64,000 nt of DNA from positions 62,001 through 126,000 of the forward strand of contig JAJEHX010000028.1 of assembly GCA_022823465.1 (NCBI GenBank), in the 5' to 3' direction. Each line of letters starts with the position of its first letter. Position 1 is the stretch's first letter. Below are positions 51,916-64,000 of the stretch, piece after piece. The notes beneath the pieces are model-generated. The model was not told where the DNA came from. It worked only from the letters and a program-made list of their open reading frames with translations, and did not search any database. This stretch comes from Candidatus Latescibacterota bacterium. GTDB taxonomy: Bacteria; JAAXHH01. The position numbers and the translations under genes were made by a program.

Positions 51916-53661
51916 TTATTCCGGCGCAGCCGTCGCAGCCGTCACTGTCGCGGTGAAAAGCAGGCGGACAGGCTTTGCACCTGTGGCAGTCAGCGTTACG
52001 ACGACTTGGTCCTCCGTGGCCGCGTCTTCAGTTGTGGTCAGAGTCGGTGTTACTGTTAACTCGACCGTATCCGCCGTACCTTGAAGTGAAACGGTGCCAG
52101 ACCTTCTCAAGGTGTCGCCGTCGGTTCCTGTGTCATACGGCAGAACGTTGGCGGCGGCCTCACTTACCGCTGCAAGATCACTACCACCACTACCGCCTCC
52201 CGCCAACGCCGGAATCGCCAGACCCGGGTCCGCCGCCCCGATGGTCGCGACACCCGCCTTGTTCAACGACACGCCAAGCGTGAAGCCCTCGATCCTGTCA
52301 CCGGATATCGTATCGTACAGGTTCACTTCAAATTCCGTGTTGGCGATATCCCATGCAGGCGTGTCTAAGCTTCTATCAAACTCAAAATCGTTGCCGGCAC
52401 TGGAAGTAGTTGCAGCAATCCGTCTCGTGACGGCCTGACCGGATACGCTCACGTCGATACTGCCGCTCACTCCTTCGGCCGTCGCCGTAACCTCGCCGTC
52501 GCCAGTGGTCTTACCGGTGATCTTAACGACAGCACCCATCTTCAGGAGCGCTTCCATCGCGTCCTTCTGTTGCTCCACACTGGCTACGCTGCCGGCATCC
52601 CAGGACCAGTTTGAACGCGGCGTGAGTACGTTGCCGTCTGCATCCTGGGCCACGGCGGTTATATCATCAGCATGTGTCTGGCCCACGGCCAATACGACCG
52701 GTTCGTCCAATGCAGCGGCAGGGTCACCGGCCATGAAAACGATCTTGTCGATGGGCTTGGTCACCGTGACGTTGATATCGCCAGCGACACCGGCCAAATC
52801 CGACCCGGCCCTGACAATGGCCGACCCGGCCCCGACGGCGGTCAGCACGCCGTCTTCCAGGGTGATGGCTTCGTCGTCATCCTCGTGGATCCCCATCGTA
52901 ACCGGGATACTGTCAAGGATTTTCCCGCTCTGCGAACGGATGGCGGCTTTGACACTGCGTTCTTCACCGACCCTTAAAACGATGTTCTGAGGTGCCGTCT
53001 TTTTGGCTTTTTCGGGATCCTCGGGCGGATCGTCAGCGGGGTCAAGTATCAAGTAGGCGACGTGGTGTGCCTGGGCCAACTGAATGGGATCAATGCCACC
53101 GGTGTCAGGCGGCGGACCCTGTTCGCCCTGAGGACCTGCGGGGCCCATCGGGCCTTCGGGACCTACCGGACCTGGCTCGCCCTGAGGTCCTGCGGGGCCA
53201 GTCTCGCCGGTGTCACCCTTTTCACCCTGGGGTCCCTGCTCGCCCGGCGCACCATCGGCACCATCGGCACCAGCCGGACCTGCGGGACCAGTCTCACCCT
53301 GCGGGCCTTGCTCACCGGTGTCACCCTTCTCACCCTGCGGACCCTGGGCACCAGTCTCACCCTGCGGGCCTTGCTCACCGGTGTCACCCTTCTCACCCTG
53401 CGGACCCTGGGCACCAGTCTCGCCCTGGGCACCAGTCTCGCCCTGGGCACCAGTCTCGCCCTGGGCACCAGTCTCACCCTGCGGGCCTTGAGCACCATCA
53501 GCACCAGCCGGACCCTGGGGGCCAATCGCACCCTGCGGGCCTTGCGGACCTGCGGCGCCTGTCTGGCCGGTCGAACCGCTCGGACCCGCCGGACCTGTCT
53601 TACCCTCGCATCCCATCAGGGACAAACCGAGAGCCAATACAGCAATAATGAGGTAATGCAT
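51916..53661 (-). CDS. Collagen-like surface lipoprotein B
   Basis: The 581-residue paralogue of the gene at 47903 has a lipobox (SLMGC, Cys18) and 55 uninterrupted Gly-X-Y triplets at residues 20-184, including four GETGAQ repeats and [12 protein letters not shown] repeats. The C-terminal part contains Ig-like stretches with [14 protein letters not shown] and [14 protein letters not shown]. It should form a trimeric, lipid-anchored stalk. The leader is nearly identical to that of copy A while the remainder differs, so the two genes evolve as matching ends with different cores. Confidence 0.88.
   Translation of the reverse strand: MHYLIIAVLALGLSLMGCEGKTGPAGPSGSTGQTGAAGPQGPQGAIGPQGPAGADGAQGPQGETGAQGETGAQGETGAQGETGAQGPQGEKGDTGEQGPQGETGAQGPQGEKGDTGEQGPQGETGPAGPAGADGADGAPGEQGPQGEKGDTGETGPAGPQGEPGPVGPEGPMGPAGPQGEQGPPPDTGGIDPIQLAQAHHVAYLILDPADDPPEDPEKAKKTAPQNIVLRVGEERSVKAAIRSQSGKILDSIPVTMGIHEDDDEAITLEDGVLTAVGAGSAIVRAGSDLAGVAGDINVTVTKPIDKIVFMAGDPAAALDEPVVLAVGQTHADDITAVAQDADGNVLTPRSNWSWDAGSVASVEQQKDAMEALLKMGAVVKITGKTTGDGEVTATAEGVSGSIDVSVSGQAVTRRIAATTSSAGNDFEFDRSLDTPAWDIANTEFEVNLYDTISGDRIEGFTLGVSLNKAGVATIGAADPGLAIPALAGGGSGGSDLAAVSEAAANVLPYDTGTDGDTLRRSGTVSLQGTADTVELTVTPTLTTTEDAATEDQVVVTLTATGAKPVRLLFTATVTAATAAPE
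53295..53470. repeat. 63-bp and 18-bp tandem repeats in the collagen region
   Basis: A 63-base unit (seven Gly-X-Y triplets) occurs twice, starting at 53295 and 53358. It is followed by about four 18-base units encoding GETGAQ to about 53470. These are in-frame expansions, so stalk length can change by slippage or recombination. Confidence 0.8.
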
Positions 53662-53837
53662 TGTGTTCTCCCGTTTATGGAAACACTACTAATAAGGAAT
53701 GACGAAATACGAAACTTGCCTATATCGCCTCCTTTCCCGCGAATTGATCGGTTGACTAAATTGCTGATCAAGACTCCTAACTAGAGTTCAAGAGCGCTCT
53801 GGTTTCAGGCCGGATTTAGAGACTTTTCCCCTTAAAT

Positions 53838-53855
53838 ATGATTAGATTGAGTAAT
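53838..53855 (-). promoter_or_regulatory. Shared 18-bp element upstream of collagen-like gene B
   Basis: This copy is identical to the element at 49669-49686 and lies at the same distance from the start codon. Confidence 0.6.
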
Positions 53856-53960
53856 GAGAAGTGGTTGGCTGACTCGGTCACAGCCCGATGCAGTCGGCCA
53901 CCACGCACTGACACATGCTGGGAGTATGAATTCGGATCCGTCAGGTATGATCGGGGGTAC

Positions 53961-54071
53961 GTCAGGCAGGACTGCCTAAGTCAGGTATGAAGCGAGATAG
54001 GTCAGATAGGATTGCTTAGGTCAGGAATAAAGCGAGGTAGGTCAGGCAGGATCGGATACGCCAGAAATGAG
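53961..54071. repeat. 40-bp tandem repeat, about 2.8 copies
   Basis: Units of exactly 40 bases begin GTCAGGCAGGACTG at 53961, GTCAGATAGGATTG at 54001 and GTCAGGCAGGATCG at 54041 (partial). They are degenerate and have no spacers. Confidence 0.8.
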
Positions 54072-54194
54072 AAAACGGTGGCGTTGGACCAGCTACAACA
54101 TAATTTATAGTGTGATGTTGACGTGATACGATTCTGGAAGGGCATTCAATTCAGGCAGGTAACTTATAACAAAAGAAAAAAATAAGTTTTTTCT

Positions 54195-54224
54195 TGACTT
54201 ATTACTCAATCTAATCATATATAT
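54195..54224 (+). promoter_or_regulatory. Candidate promoter with the 18-bp element
   Basis: TTGACT at 54195, an 18-base spacer and TATATA form a sigma-70-like promoter that reads toward the recombinase gene. The identical 18-bp element ATTACTCAATCTAATCAT (54201-54218) overlaps the spacer, as in the collagen upstream regions. Confidence 0.5.
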
Positions 54225-54599
54225 ACGGAGTAAAATCACATAAAAATCATTTTGGGTCACGAAGTGGTTGACCTGTCCTCTCTGCCATGCGTACCTTACC
54301 ATATAGAAAGACAACGGCAAGGCAGAAAGGAGACTGTCACAATTGACCGACCTGCCCCCTGTTCAACCGCCAGCCCACTGTCGATTCCGTCGTTGGGGGA
54401 CGCAACCCTGACCCCATGGGCAACGGTTTCGATCCTTCAGGCTCAGCCGCCCGAATTGCGTTGAACCGTCCATTCACCTGGCAAAGAACATCGAGACTGG
54501 AGTTAGTGGCTTAAGTTCCTGCCAGTCTAACCCCGGAAAACACGATATTTCGATCTCGCCCATGAAAGCGGATTGGGTCTCTTGCGTGGAGATAGTACC

Positions 54600-55538
54600 A
54601 TGCGGCGTAGCATCTCCTTACAGCTTCCTCTCGACAACAGGGCCGATTCGTTGTCCGTTGACGTCGCGCGATTGCTGCAGGCCAGCATCGCGCCGAACAC
54701 GGCGAAGGCGTACGGGGATGCATTGCGCAAGTTGTTCGAGCACCTGGATGGACAGCCATTGACCGACTCCACAATGGCCGGCTACCTGGCGCATTTGTAT
54801 ACCAGGGGACTTGCGCCGGCCTCTGTCACGGTCGTGGTACAGGCCGTCCGATTCTGGGAAAAACTCGAACACCGTCCGTCAAGTGTGGGGCCGTTGACGG
54901 CCCGGACGCTGGCCGGAATACGTCGCGAAGGTCGAAACAGGGGCCGCGGCCAGGTAACGGGATTGACGCGCGAGACGGTCAATCTCATGGTACAGAACGC
55001 CGTAGGAGCCGGTACCCTGGCCGGACTGAGAGACGCCGCGCTGTTTCGTGTAATGAGCGATGCCCTGTTAAGGATTGGGGAAGCCGTCGCCATCGACTGT
55101 GAGGACGTCACCGTCCAGTTCGACGGGAGCGGGCGACTGATGTTGCATCGAAGCAAGACCGACCAGGAGGGGAAAGGTGCCAGTCTCTTTCTGACCGCCC
55201 GAACCGTCGACGCGATCCGGCAGTTGCAGGAGGGAGCCGGCTACGCGGCCGGTCCCCTTTTCCGCCGGATGTTGAAGGGCGACCGTATGAGGGATGCCCG
55301 GCTGACGGTAGACGGGGCCCGGCTGGCCATCAAGGCATCTGCGGAACAGATCGGGATCAAGGGCGTGAGCGGCCACAGTCTTCGCATTGGAACCGCCCAG
55401 GAACTCGCGCAACGCGGCGCCAGCCTGGTCGAATTGCAGAACGCTGGCCGCTGGACCGACAGCCAGATGCCCGCGCACTACACCCGCGAGCAGGCCGCGA
55501 GCAAGGGCGCCGTCGCACGTTTGCTGGGGATTGACTGA
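54600..55538 (+). CDS. Tyrosine recombinase/integrase
   Basis: ATG 54600 follows GGAGA. Residues 20-105 form the core-binding SAM-like domain (APNTAKAYGDALRKLFEHL) and 120-312 the catalytic domain. All catalytic residues are visible: R158 in DALLRIGEA, K186 in HRSKTDQEG, H259 and R262 in GHSLRIG, W285 in AGRWTDSQ, and nucleophile Y294 in HYTR. The 312-residue protein is complete, so it is likely active. No clear attachment site or cassette array was found. It may act on repeats nearby or belong to a mobile element; the target is unknown. Confidence 0.92.
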   Translation: MRRSISLQLPLDNRADSLSVDVARLLQASIAPNTAKAYGDALRKLFEHLDGQPLTDSTMAGYLAHLYTRGLAPASVTVVVQAVRFWEKLEHRPSSVGPLTARTLAGIRREGRNRGRGQVTGLTRETVNLMVQNAVGAGTLAGLRDAALFRVMSDALLRIGEAVAIDCEDVTVQFDGSGRLMLHRSKTDQEGKGASLFLTARTVDAIRQLQEGAGYAAGPLFRRMLKGDRMRDARLTVDGARLAIKASAEQIGIKGVSGHSLRIGTAQELAQRGASLVELQNAGRWTDSQMPAHYTREQAASKGAVARLLGID

Positions 55539-55651
55539 GGGAGCTCGGCGCCGAGGGTGTCGTACCGTCTATCTATATCTTGTGCTGCCCACCGAAGCCT
55601 CGCTATGTGCGAGTCGAAACTCCGCGCCGCGCGGATCACGCGGGTGCGGCT

Positions 55652-57775
55652 TCAACGCTTCTTCAGGAGATCGGCCAACGCGTCCACCGTCGTGACCGGC
55701 TGCCGGCACACAAACTGTTCGCAGACATAGGCTGTGGTCGCGCCATCGATCTGCGGCCGGTTGGCGAGGAGTGGGATGCGCTCCGCGGCACGGCCGACTG
55801 CACCGCCGTCGTCGCCGGTCGGATTGTGCAGGGCAACGACCTTGTTCGGCAGGAAGGTGCCGTCGATCAGGTCCAGCATGGCCCGCGTGGCGGCGTCCTC
55901 TCGGGCGCCGACCAGGGCGATCTCGACGGGCGTGCCGAGATACCAGGAGAGTCCGCACAGCAGCTGGCCGAATCCACCGGGTGCCGCGCCCATGTAATCC
56001 GTAAACAGGGAGAGGGTCTGCCCGGCCCGGTCCCGGTAATCGTGCCTGCCGGTAAACGCGGCCAGCCTCAGCAGGTTCTGCACGCACACCGCATTGCCCG
56101 AGGGAATGGCGTTGTCGTAGGGGTTCTTGGACCGTACGATGAGCGTCTCGTGGTCGTCGCTGGTGAAGAAGAACCCGCCGTCCTCCGGGTCCCAGAACCG
56201 CTCGATCGTCGTGTCCATAAGGGTCACTGCCCGGGCGAACCAGGCCGGATCGAAGGTCGCCTCGTACAGATCGAGGAGCGCGGCCGTCGTGAAGGCGTAG
56301 TCGTCCAGGTAGCCGTTGAACCGCGCGCGTCCGTCCTTGAAGGTATGCAGCAGCCGGCCGTCTTCATACAAGGCGTCCAGAATGAAGCCCATCGAATCCA
56401 CCGCCGCGTCGAGCCAGGCCGGTGCGCCGAAGACGCGGCTCGCCCGGGCAAGGCTGCCGATCATCAGCCCGTTCCAGTCCGTCATGATCTTCTCGTCCCG
56501 TCCGGGATGGACGCGCTTTTCGCGGTGATCGAAGAGGGTCCGGCGGCCTTCGGACACGATCGTCCGCAACTCGTCCGGCGCAACCCGCAGGTGGGCGGCC
56601 AGCGGTTCGAGGCCGACGTCCACGTGCAGGACGCTGGTCCCGTGTTCGAAGTTTCCGCCCTCTTCCACGCCGTAATACCGGGCGAACAGGCGGCCTTTCT
56701 CTTCCCCCAGGACGTCCTGGATTTCTTCCGGCGTCCACACGAAGAACCGGCCTTCCTCGCCCTCGCTGTCCGCGTCCTGGGTCGCATAGAAGCCGCCGCC
56801 GGGCTGCAGCATCTCTCCGATCACGTATGCCGCCGTTTCCGATACGACCTTATGGAACAGCGGCTCCTTGATGGCCTGAAAGGCCTCCGTATAGGTGCGC
56901 ATGAGCAACGCGTTGTCGTAGAGCATCTTCTCGAAGTGGGGGATCAGCCACTTCGCGTCGACGGAATACCGGTGGAACCCGCCGCCCAGGTGGTCGTAGA
57001 TGCCGCCGTTACCCATCTTCGCAAGGGAATGGGCGGCCATGTCGAGAGCTGTCTGCCGTCCGGACCTGAGGTGCTCGCGCAGCAGGAAGGACAGGGTCAT
57101 GGACGGAGGGAACTTGGGCTGCGTGCCGAAACCGCCGTTGGTGGCGTCGTAGGACGCGGCGATCCCGGCGTGTGCCTTGTCGAGCAGCCCCATATCTAGG
57201 GTTTCGTTGCTCGAGGCGAATCTGGCCAGTTCGACGAGGCGGTCTTTGAGCTTTTCGCCCTGTTCTTCCGCGTCGGACCGGCGTTCCTGGTAGAACTGGG
57301 CCACCGCCTGGAGAATGCGTGGAAACCCGGGCCGGCCGTACCGGTCGTCCGGGGGGAAATAGGTGCCGCCGTAGAAGGGTTTCAGCTCGGGCGTGAGGAA
57401 GACCGTCATGGGCCAGCCGCCGCTGCCCGTCATGGCGGTGACGGCGTTCATGTAGATCTCGTCCAGGTCGGGCCGTTCCTCCCGGTCCACCTTGACGTTG
57501 ACGAAATGCCGGTTCATGATCTCCGCCGTTTCCCCGTTCTCGAAGGACTCGTGGGCCATTACGTGACACCAGTGGCAGGCGGAGTATCCGATGGACAGCA
57601 TCACGGGCCTGTCTTCGGACCGGGCCTTCTCCAGGGCCTCCTCGCCCCAGGGATACCAGTCCACGGGATTGTAGGCGTGCTGCCTGAGGTAGGGACTGGT
57701 CTCGTGGACCAGGCGGTTGGCCTGCTGTTCTATGTGCTGTCCGGCCTGCTGTTCGGCGTGCCGCGTATCGTTCAA
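55652..57775 (-). CDS. Thioredoxin-domain DUF255 protein (YyaL/SPATA20 type)
   Basis: The 707-residue protein starts at TTG 57775, in the overlap after the TGA of the upstream oxidoreductase. It begins with [29 protein letters not shown] and the thioredoxin motif [17 protein letters not shown] (CxxC), then a long alpha/alpha barrel-like region with [11 protein letters not shown] and [28 protein letters not shown]. This matches the widespread YyaL/SPATA20 family. Biochemistry is not settled; a redox or sugar-epimerase-like barrel is suggested. Confidence 0.92.
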   Translation of the reverse strand: MNDTRHAEQQAGQHIEQQANRLVHETSPYLRQHAYNPVDWYPWGEEALEKARSEDRPVMLSIGYSACHWCHVMAHESFENGETAEIMNRHFVNVKVDREERPDLDEIYMNAVTAMTGSGGWPMTVFLTPELKPFYGGTYFPPDDRYGRPGFPRILQAVAQFYQERRSDAEEQGEKLKDRLVELARFASSNETLDMGLLDKAHAGIAASYDATNGGFGTQPKFPPSMTLSFLLREHLRSGRQTALDMAAHSLAKMGNGGIYDHLGGGFHRYSVDAKWLIPHFEKMLYDNALLMRTYTEAFQAIKEPLFHKVVSETAAYVIGEMLQPGGGFYATQDADSEGEEGRFFVWTPEEIQDVLGEEKGRLFARYYGVEEGGNFEHGTSVLHVDVGLEPLAAHLRVAPDELRTIVSEGRRTLFDHREKRVHPGRDEKIMTDWNGLMIGSLARASRVFGAPAWLDAAVDSMGFILDALYEDGRLLHTFKDGRARFNGYLDDYAFTTAALLDLYEATFDPAWFARAVTLMDTTIERFWDPEDGGFFFTSDDHETLIVRSKNPYDNAIPSGNAVCVQNLLRLAAFTGRHDYRDRAGQTLSLFTDYMGAAPGGFGQLLCGLSWYLGTPVEIALVGAREDAATRAMLDLIDGTFLPNKVVALHNPTGDDGGAVGRAAERIPLLANRPQIDGATTAYVCEQFVCRQPVTTVDALADLLKKR

Positions 57776-57776
57776 C

Positions 57777-58802
57777 TCATACCATCCCTTCTCTGACCAT
57801 GCGTTCCAGGGCAAAATCGCGGACGTCGATGGGGAACTCCATGACGCACCGCCGGGCGGAGGATTCGAAAATGCCCATGATGGTTTCCAGGGCCACGCGG
57901 GCGGTCTTCGCTTCGGACCGGTGGGCGGCGCGGCCTTCCACGGCGGAGACCAGTTCCTCCAGTTCACCGCAGACATTCGAGTAGGTCTCGTCCAGCCGCG
58001 GCGTGTGCCAGCCCTCCGACCGGTAGCTGGACAGCATCTTCAGCGGCGGTCCGTCGGGGTTGTTCACTTCGATGATGCCGTCGGAACCGATGACCCGGAA
58101 GGAGAAAGACTGGCTCGCCCGCTCGCCGAGCTCGATGAATCCCACCACCCCGTTGCCGTACCCGACGCGTCCGACCGCCATGTCTTCCACCGGCATGTCC
58201 GGATGGTTGCGCCGGCCTTCGATCTTGCGGGGCCGGTCGATCTGCCCCATGACCCACAGCGGCGGACTGTCGCCGTTCAGGTAGTTGATCAGGTCGATTA
58301 CGTGGGTGCCGTTGTTCATAAGGTCGAGGGTGCAGTGGCCCCAGATTATGGCGACTTCCCCGATTTCCCCCGCCTGGATCAACGCCCTCGCCCGGACGGC
58401 CTGTGGCGAGAACCGGTGGGCGTGGCCGATGGCCAGGACTGCGCCGGCCTTTTCGCAGGCTTCGATCATCCGGTCGGCTTCATCCAGGGAGACGGCCATG
58501 GGTTTCTCGCACAGGATCCCTTTCGCGCCGCGCTCCGCCGCCGCGATCGTCGCTTCGCAGTGTCCCCGGGGCCAGGTGCATACGCTCACCAGGTCGAGAT
58601 CCTCCCGCTCCAGCATTTCGCGATGGTCTTCATAAAGCCGGATGCCATGTTCGCCGGCGAGACGCCGCGCCTTCTCTCCGTCCGGATGGATGTCCGATCC
58701 GGCGATCAGTTCGACTTCGGCGTTTTCTACGTGACGGTATCCGTCCGCGTGGGCGCCGGCGATGCCGCCGCAACCGATGAATCCCGCCCGGTACTTATTC
58801 AT
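57777..58802 (-). CDS. Gfo/Idh/MocA family oxidoreductase
   Basis: The 341-residue protein has the NAD(P)-binding opening [15 protein letters not shown], the intact catalytic EKP motif in LCEKPMAVS and the substrate-domain pattern [12 protein letters not shown]. It probably oxidises a sugar or inositol. Its stop and the following gene's TTG start are almost superimposed (stop 57779-57777, start 57775), so translation is likely coupled to the DUF255 protein. Substrate unknown. Confidence 0.93.
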   Translation of the reverse strand: MNKYRAGFIGCGGIAGAHADGYRHVENAEVELIAGSDIHPDGEKARRLAGEHGIRLYEDHREMLEREDLDLVSVCTWPRGHCEATIAAAERGAKGILCEKPMAVSLDEADRMIEACEKAGAVLAIGHAHRFSPQAVRARALIQAGEIGEVAIIWGHCTLDLMNNGTHVIDLINYLNGDSPPLWVMGQIDRPRKIEGRRNHPDMPVEDMAVGRVGYGNGVVGFIELGERASQSFSFRVIGSDGIIEVNNPDGPPLKMLSSYRSEGWHTPRLDETYSNVCGELEELVSAVEGRAAHRSEAKTARVALETIMGIFESSARRCVMEFPIDVRDFALERMVREGMV

Positions 58803-58854
58803 GAATGGTCTTCCGATGAAGGTACAGGTGGTCAGGCCCGGAGCACGTGTACGG

Positions 58855-61820
<2,966 letters not shown>

Positions 61821-61893
61821 CTAACCGGCGCGGGCGCCTTTCGGTCCGTCACGGGACGCGCCCTGCGCGAAGCGCCCTGACATTGGGGTTACG

Positions 61894-63999
61894 CTAACCG
61901 GTACGGGCGACTTTCGACCGTGGTGATTTTCTGGCGCGTCGGATTTCCTCGCGCTTCTTCGCGATCCAGTTCTGCCACCAGACCACGATGGGACTGGCGA
62001 TGAAGATCGAAGAATAGGTCCCGGTGACGACGCCGAAGGTCAGCGCCAGGGCGAAACCCCAGTTGGTCGACGCGCTGCCCGCCAGCAGGAAGGCCAGGAC
62101 CAGGAGGACGGTGAGCGACGTCATCATGGTGCGGTTCAGGCATTCGTTGATGCTCCGGTCCACCACGCCGGAAAACCCTTCCGTCCGGGTTCGGCCCAGG
62201 CTTTCCCTTATGCGGTCGTAGACCACGATGGTATCGTTCGTCGAATACCCCACGACGGTCAGCAGGGCCGCCACGACCGCCATGGTCAGCTCCTCGCCCA
62301 CGAGGGTGAGGAGGGCCAGGACGATGAGCACGTCGTGGATCAGCGCGACGATCGTACCGATACCGAACCGGAATCCATTGACCTGCCGGAACCGGATGGT
62401 GATGTAGAGGACGATGCCGATGATGGAAGCCCCCACGGCGCCCATGGCGTCGACCGTGAGTTCCTTGCCGATCTTCGGGCTGACGTTGTATTCCTGCCGC
62501 AGCCAGTCCTGTTCATCGCCCTTGAGGTTATCGGGGAACTGTTCCCGGAGCGTCGTCTTGACGGCGGATGCGATCTGCTGCTCGTTCCAGTCGCTGTCAG
62601 CCGCCCTGATCAGGATGTTGTCCTCCTCGCCGATCACCTTGATCTCGCTCTGGCTCAGGTCGACTTCCTGGTTCTCGATGGCGACGTTGCCCAGCGCGCC
62701 GCGGATGTCCTGGACCTGCACCGGGGGATCGAACCGCATCTCGATCAGCGACCCGCTTTGAAAGTCCACGCCCCAGTTCACCCCGCCGCGCAGGACGATG
62801 GTCCCCAGGCCGACCGCAATCACGCACCAGGTGATGAGAAACGCCAGCTTGCCGAACCGCATGAATCCGAAGAACAGGCGGCCGAAGGGATCGGTCCGGC
62901 CGATGCTGACCTGGACGAGCTGCCACCGGTCGATGAGCGCGTCGAAGAGGGACCGCGTGATGAAGATGGCCGTGAACATGCTGATCAGGATGCCGAACCC
63001 AAGCGTCACGGCGAAGCCCTTGATGGGTCCGGTGCCGAACTCGTACAGGGCGAAGGCGGTGATCAGGGTGGTGATGTTGGCGTCCACGATGGTGCGCAGG
63101 GCGTTGCCATACCCGCTGTCCACGGCCTGCCGGATCGTCTTCTGCCCCGCCTTGAGCTCTTCCTTGATCCGTTCGAATATGAGGATATTGGCATCTACCG
63201 ACATGCCCATCGTCAGGATGATCCCCGCTATTCCGGGCAGCGTCAGCGTCGCCTGGAAGGCCCCGAGGACGGCCAGGAGAAAGAGGAGGTTCAGGATCAG
63301 GGCGAAATTTGCGATGAAGCCGGCCGTCCGGTAATACACCGCCATGAAGATCATGACGGCGATAAGACCGAGAATCGAGGCCCACTTGCCTGAGTTGATG
63401 GCGTCCTCGCCCAGGGACGGCCCCACGACGTACTTGCTGATGATCTCCATCGGAGCGGGCAGGGCGCCGGCGCGCAGGACGATGGCGAGGTCCCGGGCCT
63501 CCTCCAGGGAGTTGATGCCGGTGATCTCGCCCCTGCCGTTGGGAATACGTCCCTGGATGACCGGGGCCGAGAACACCCGGCCGTCCAGCACGATCGCCAG
63601 GCGCCGTCCGATGTTGTTCCCCGTCACGCGGGAGAAGGTCCTGGCGCCGTCGTCCGTTGTCGTGAAGCCGACCGACGCCACCCCCATGCTGCCGATATCG
63701 CTGCCTGAGCCGGTCTGCGGATAGGCGTCCGCCAGCACCGCCCCGGTCAGTTCCGGCTGGGCTTGCATGTAGTAGTAGGACCTGACGCGCTGGCCGCTGG
63801 CGGTCGTCCGCATCACCCCGCCCCGGATTTCCGCGCCGTCCGGGATGAAGCTTTGCACCTGGGGCTGGGCCAGGATCTCGTCGATCCGCGCGACGTTGCT
63901 CGCCGGTACGATGATTTCGTTATCAGAGAGGTCGATGAGGCTCAGGAAGGGGTTGCGTTCCGCCGAAATGGCCGCTTCGGGTATCAGGGCGTTCGTATC
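61894..63999 (-). CDS. secDF: SecDF fusion protein, Sec export accessory (5' partial)
   Basis: The frame is open to the right edge, so the N-terminus with TM1 and most of the SecD periplasmic domain is cut off. Visible SecD features are GRRLAIVLDGRVFSAPVI, LRAGALPAP and GMSVDANILIFERIKEE. SecF follows after a new TM segment (GVDFQSGSLIEMRF, GYSTNDTIVVYDRIRE, NRTMMTSLTVLLVLA). Each half has six membrane helices when complete. SecDF uses the proton motive force to pull proteins through SecYEG. A fused SecDF occurs in many phyla. Confidence 0.95.
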   Translation of the reverse strand, partial: DTNALIPEAAISAERNPFLSLIDLSDNEIIVPASNVARIDEILAQPQVQSFIPDGAEIRGGVMRTTASGQRVRSYYYMQAQPELTGAVLADAYPQTGSGSDIGSMGVASVGFTTTDDGARTFSRVTGNNIGRRLAIVLDGRVFSAPVIQGRIPNGRGEITGINSLEEARDLAIVLRAGALPAPMEIISKYVVGPSLGEDAINSGKWASILGLIAVMIFMAVYYRTAGFIANFALILNLLFLLAVLGAFQATLTLPGIAGIILTMGMSVDANILIFERIKEELKAGQKTIRQAVDSGYGNALRTIVDANITTLITAFALYEFGTGPIKGFAVTLGFGILISMFTAIFITRSLFDALIDRWQLVQVSIGRTDPFGRLFFGFMRFGKLAFLITWCVIAVGLGTIVLRGGVNWGVDFQSGSLIEMRFDPPVQVQDIRGALGNVAIENQEVDLSQSEIKVIGEEDNILIRAADSDWNEQQIASAVKTTLREQFPDNLKGDEQDWLRQEYNVSPKIGKELTVDAMGAVGASIIGIVLYITIRFRQVNGFRFGIGTIVALIHDVLIVLALLTLVGEELTMAVVAALLTVVGYSTNDTIVVYDRIRESLGRTRTEGFSGVVDRSINECLNRTMMTSLTVLLVLAFLLAGSASTNWGFALALTFGVVTGTYSSIFIASPIVVWWQNWIAKKREEIRRARKSPRSKVARTG

Positions 64000-64000
64000 C

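Larger units (their letters stand above)
53662..54599. other. Long non-coding region with repeats before the recombinase
   Basis: This 938-base stretch holds the conserved 5' flank of collagen gene B (53662-53855), a 40-bp tandem repeat (53961-54071), an AT-rich block (about 54100-54250) and a candidate promoter pointing to the recombinase. Short open frames here do not look coding. Confidence 0.7.

Noticed and set aside
47625-53855. Diversity-generating retroelement or invertible surface-gene switch
   Set aside because: Both collagen genes have the same orientation and no reverse transcriptase was found; only ordinary cassette-like similarity is supported.
53961-54071. CRISPR array
   Set aside because: Repeats are directly adjacent, degenerate and without unique spacers; no Cas gene is nearby.
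54105-54320. Open frame of 71 codons in the AT-rich block
   Set aside because: No ribosome-binding site or family; composition and overlap with the promoter-like element suggest non-coding DNA.

Overview
The window is GC-rich, gene-dense bacterial DNA with many short operons and frequent 4-14 base gene overlaps. It carries a large SprA-like outer-membrane protein, an Obg/DprA/ComEA/LigA/SecDF housekeeping set, and many Gfo/Idh/MocA oxidoreductases, amidohydrolases, cyclases and phytanoyl-CoA dioxygenases. SprA points to the FCB superphylum. The accessory content resembles uncultured marine or soil lineages such as Latescibacterota or Gemmatimonadota, but this placement is an inference and no rRNA or tRNA gene was recognised to test it.

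Layout. 1-6.2 kb: a fatty-acyl-reductase / adenylate-like / HAD fusion (cut by the left edge), a zinc alcohol dehydrogenase and an FHA-GAF-PP2C phosphatase. 6.2-9.9 kb: an oxidoreductase, a 39-residue membrane peptide, then defence or toxin-antitoxin debris (DUF4268 protein, possible HsdS start relic, MntA with a frameshifted HepT). 9.9-15.5 kb: a double-domain secreted cyclase, a probable AhpD-like selenoprotein read through an in-frame TGA, an amino-acid permease, a PhyH dioxygenase and a nucleotidyltransferase. 15.6-24.8 kb: core genes (dprA, obg, icd, mdh, a NYN-domain protein, an aspartate aminotransferase, coaD, rsmD, comEA). 24.9-31.2 kb: sprA-like gene.

31.4-37.1 kb is a sulfur-relay and cofactor block: moaD, moaE, a cysteine-desulfurase homologue that has lost its PLP lysine, a TusA-like protein, Mrp, and an MnmA-like PP-loop protein, followed by a RelB relic and an esterase. 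37.1-45.2 kb is catabolic: three amidohydrolases (one without its metal ligands), an Nramp-related transporter, a class III aminotransferase, a cupin and an oxidoreductase. 45.2-46.6 kb is a minus-strand array of tiny membrane/coiled-coil genes.

47.6-55.5 kb is the most unusual accessory region. Two paralogous collagen-like lipoprotein genes share equal-length conserved 5' and 3' flanks but have divergent cores. A lone ketosynthase lies between them, and a complete tyrosine recombinase follows repeat-rich DNA. An 18-bp element recurs in the same sense upstream of both collagen genes and of the recombinase side. 55.6-64 kb returns to ordinary genes: a DUF255 thioredoxin-domain protein, an oxidoreductase, an amidinotransferase-family enzyme, ligA and secDF (cut by the right edge).

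The strongest leads are the CxxU selenoprotein with a matching hairpin after its TGA, the lysine-less desulfurase in the sulfur block beside a MoaD with a masked C-terminus, the collagen-gene cassette pair, and the mini membrane-protein array.
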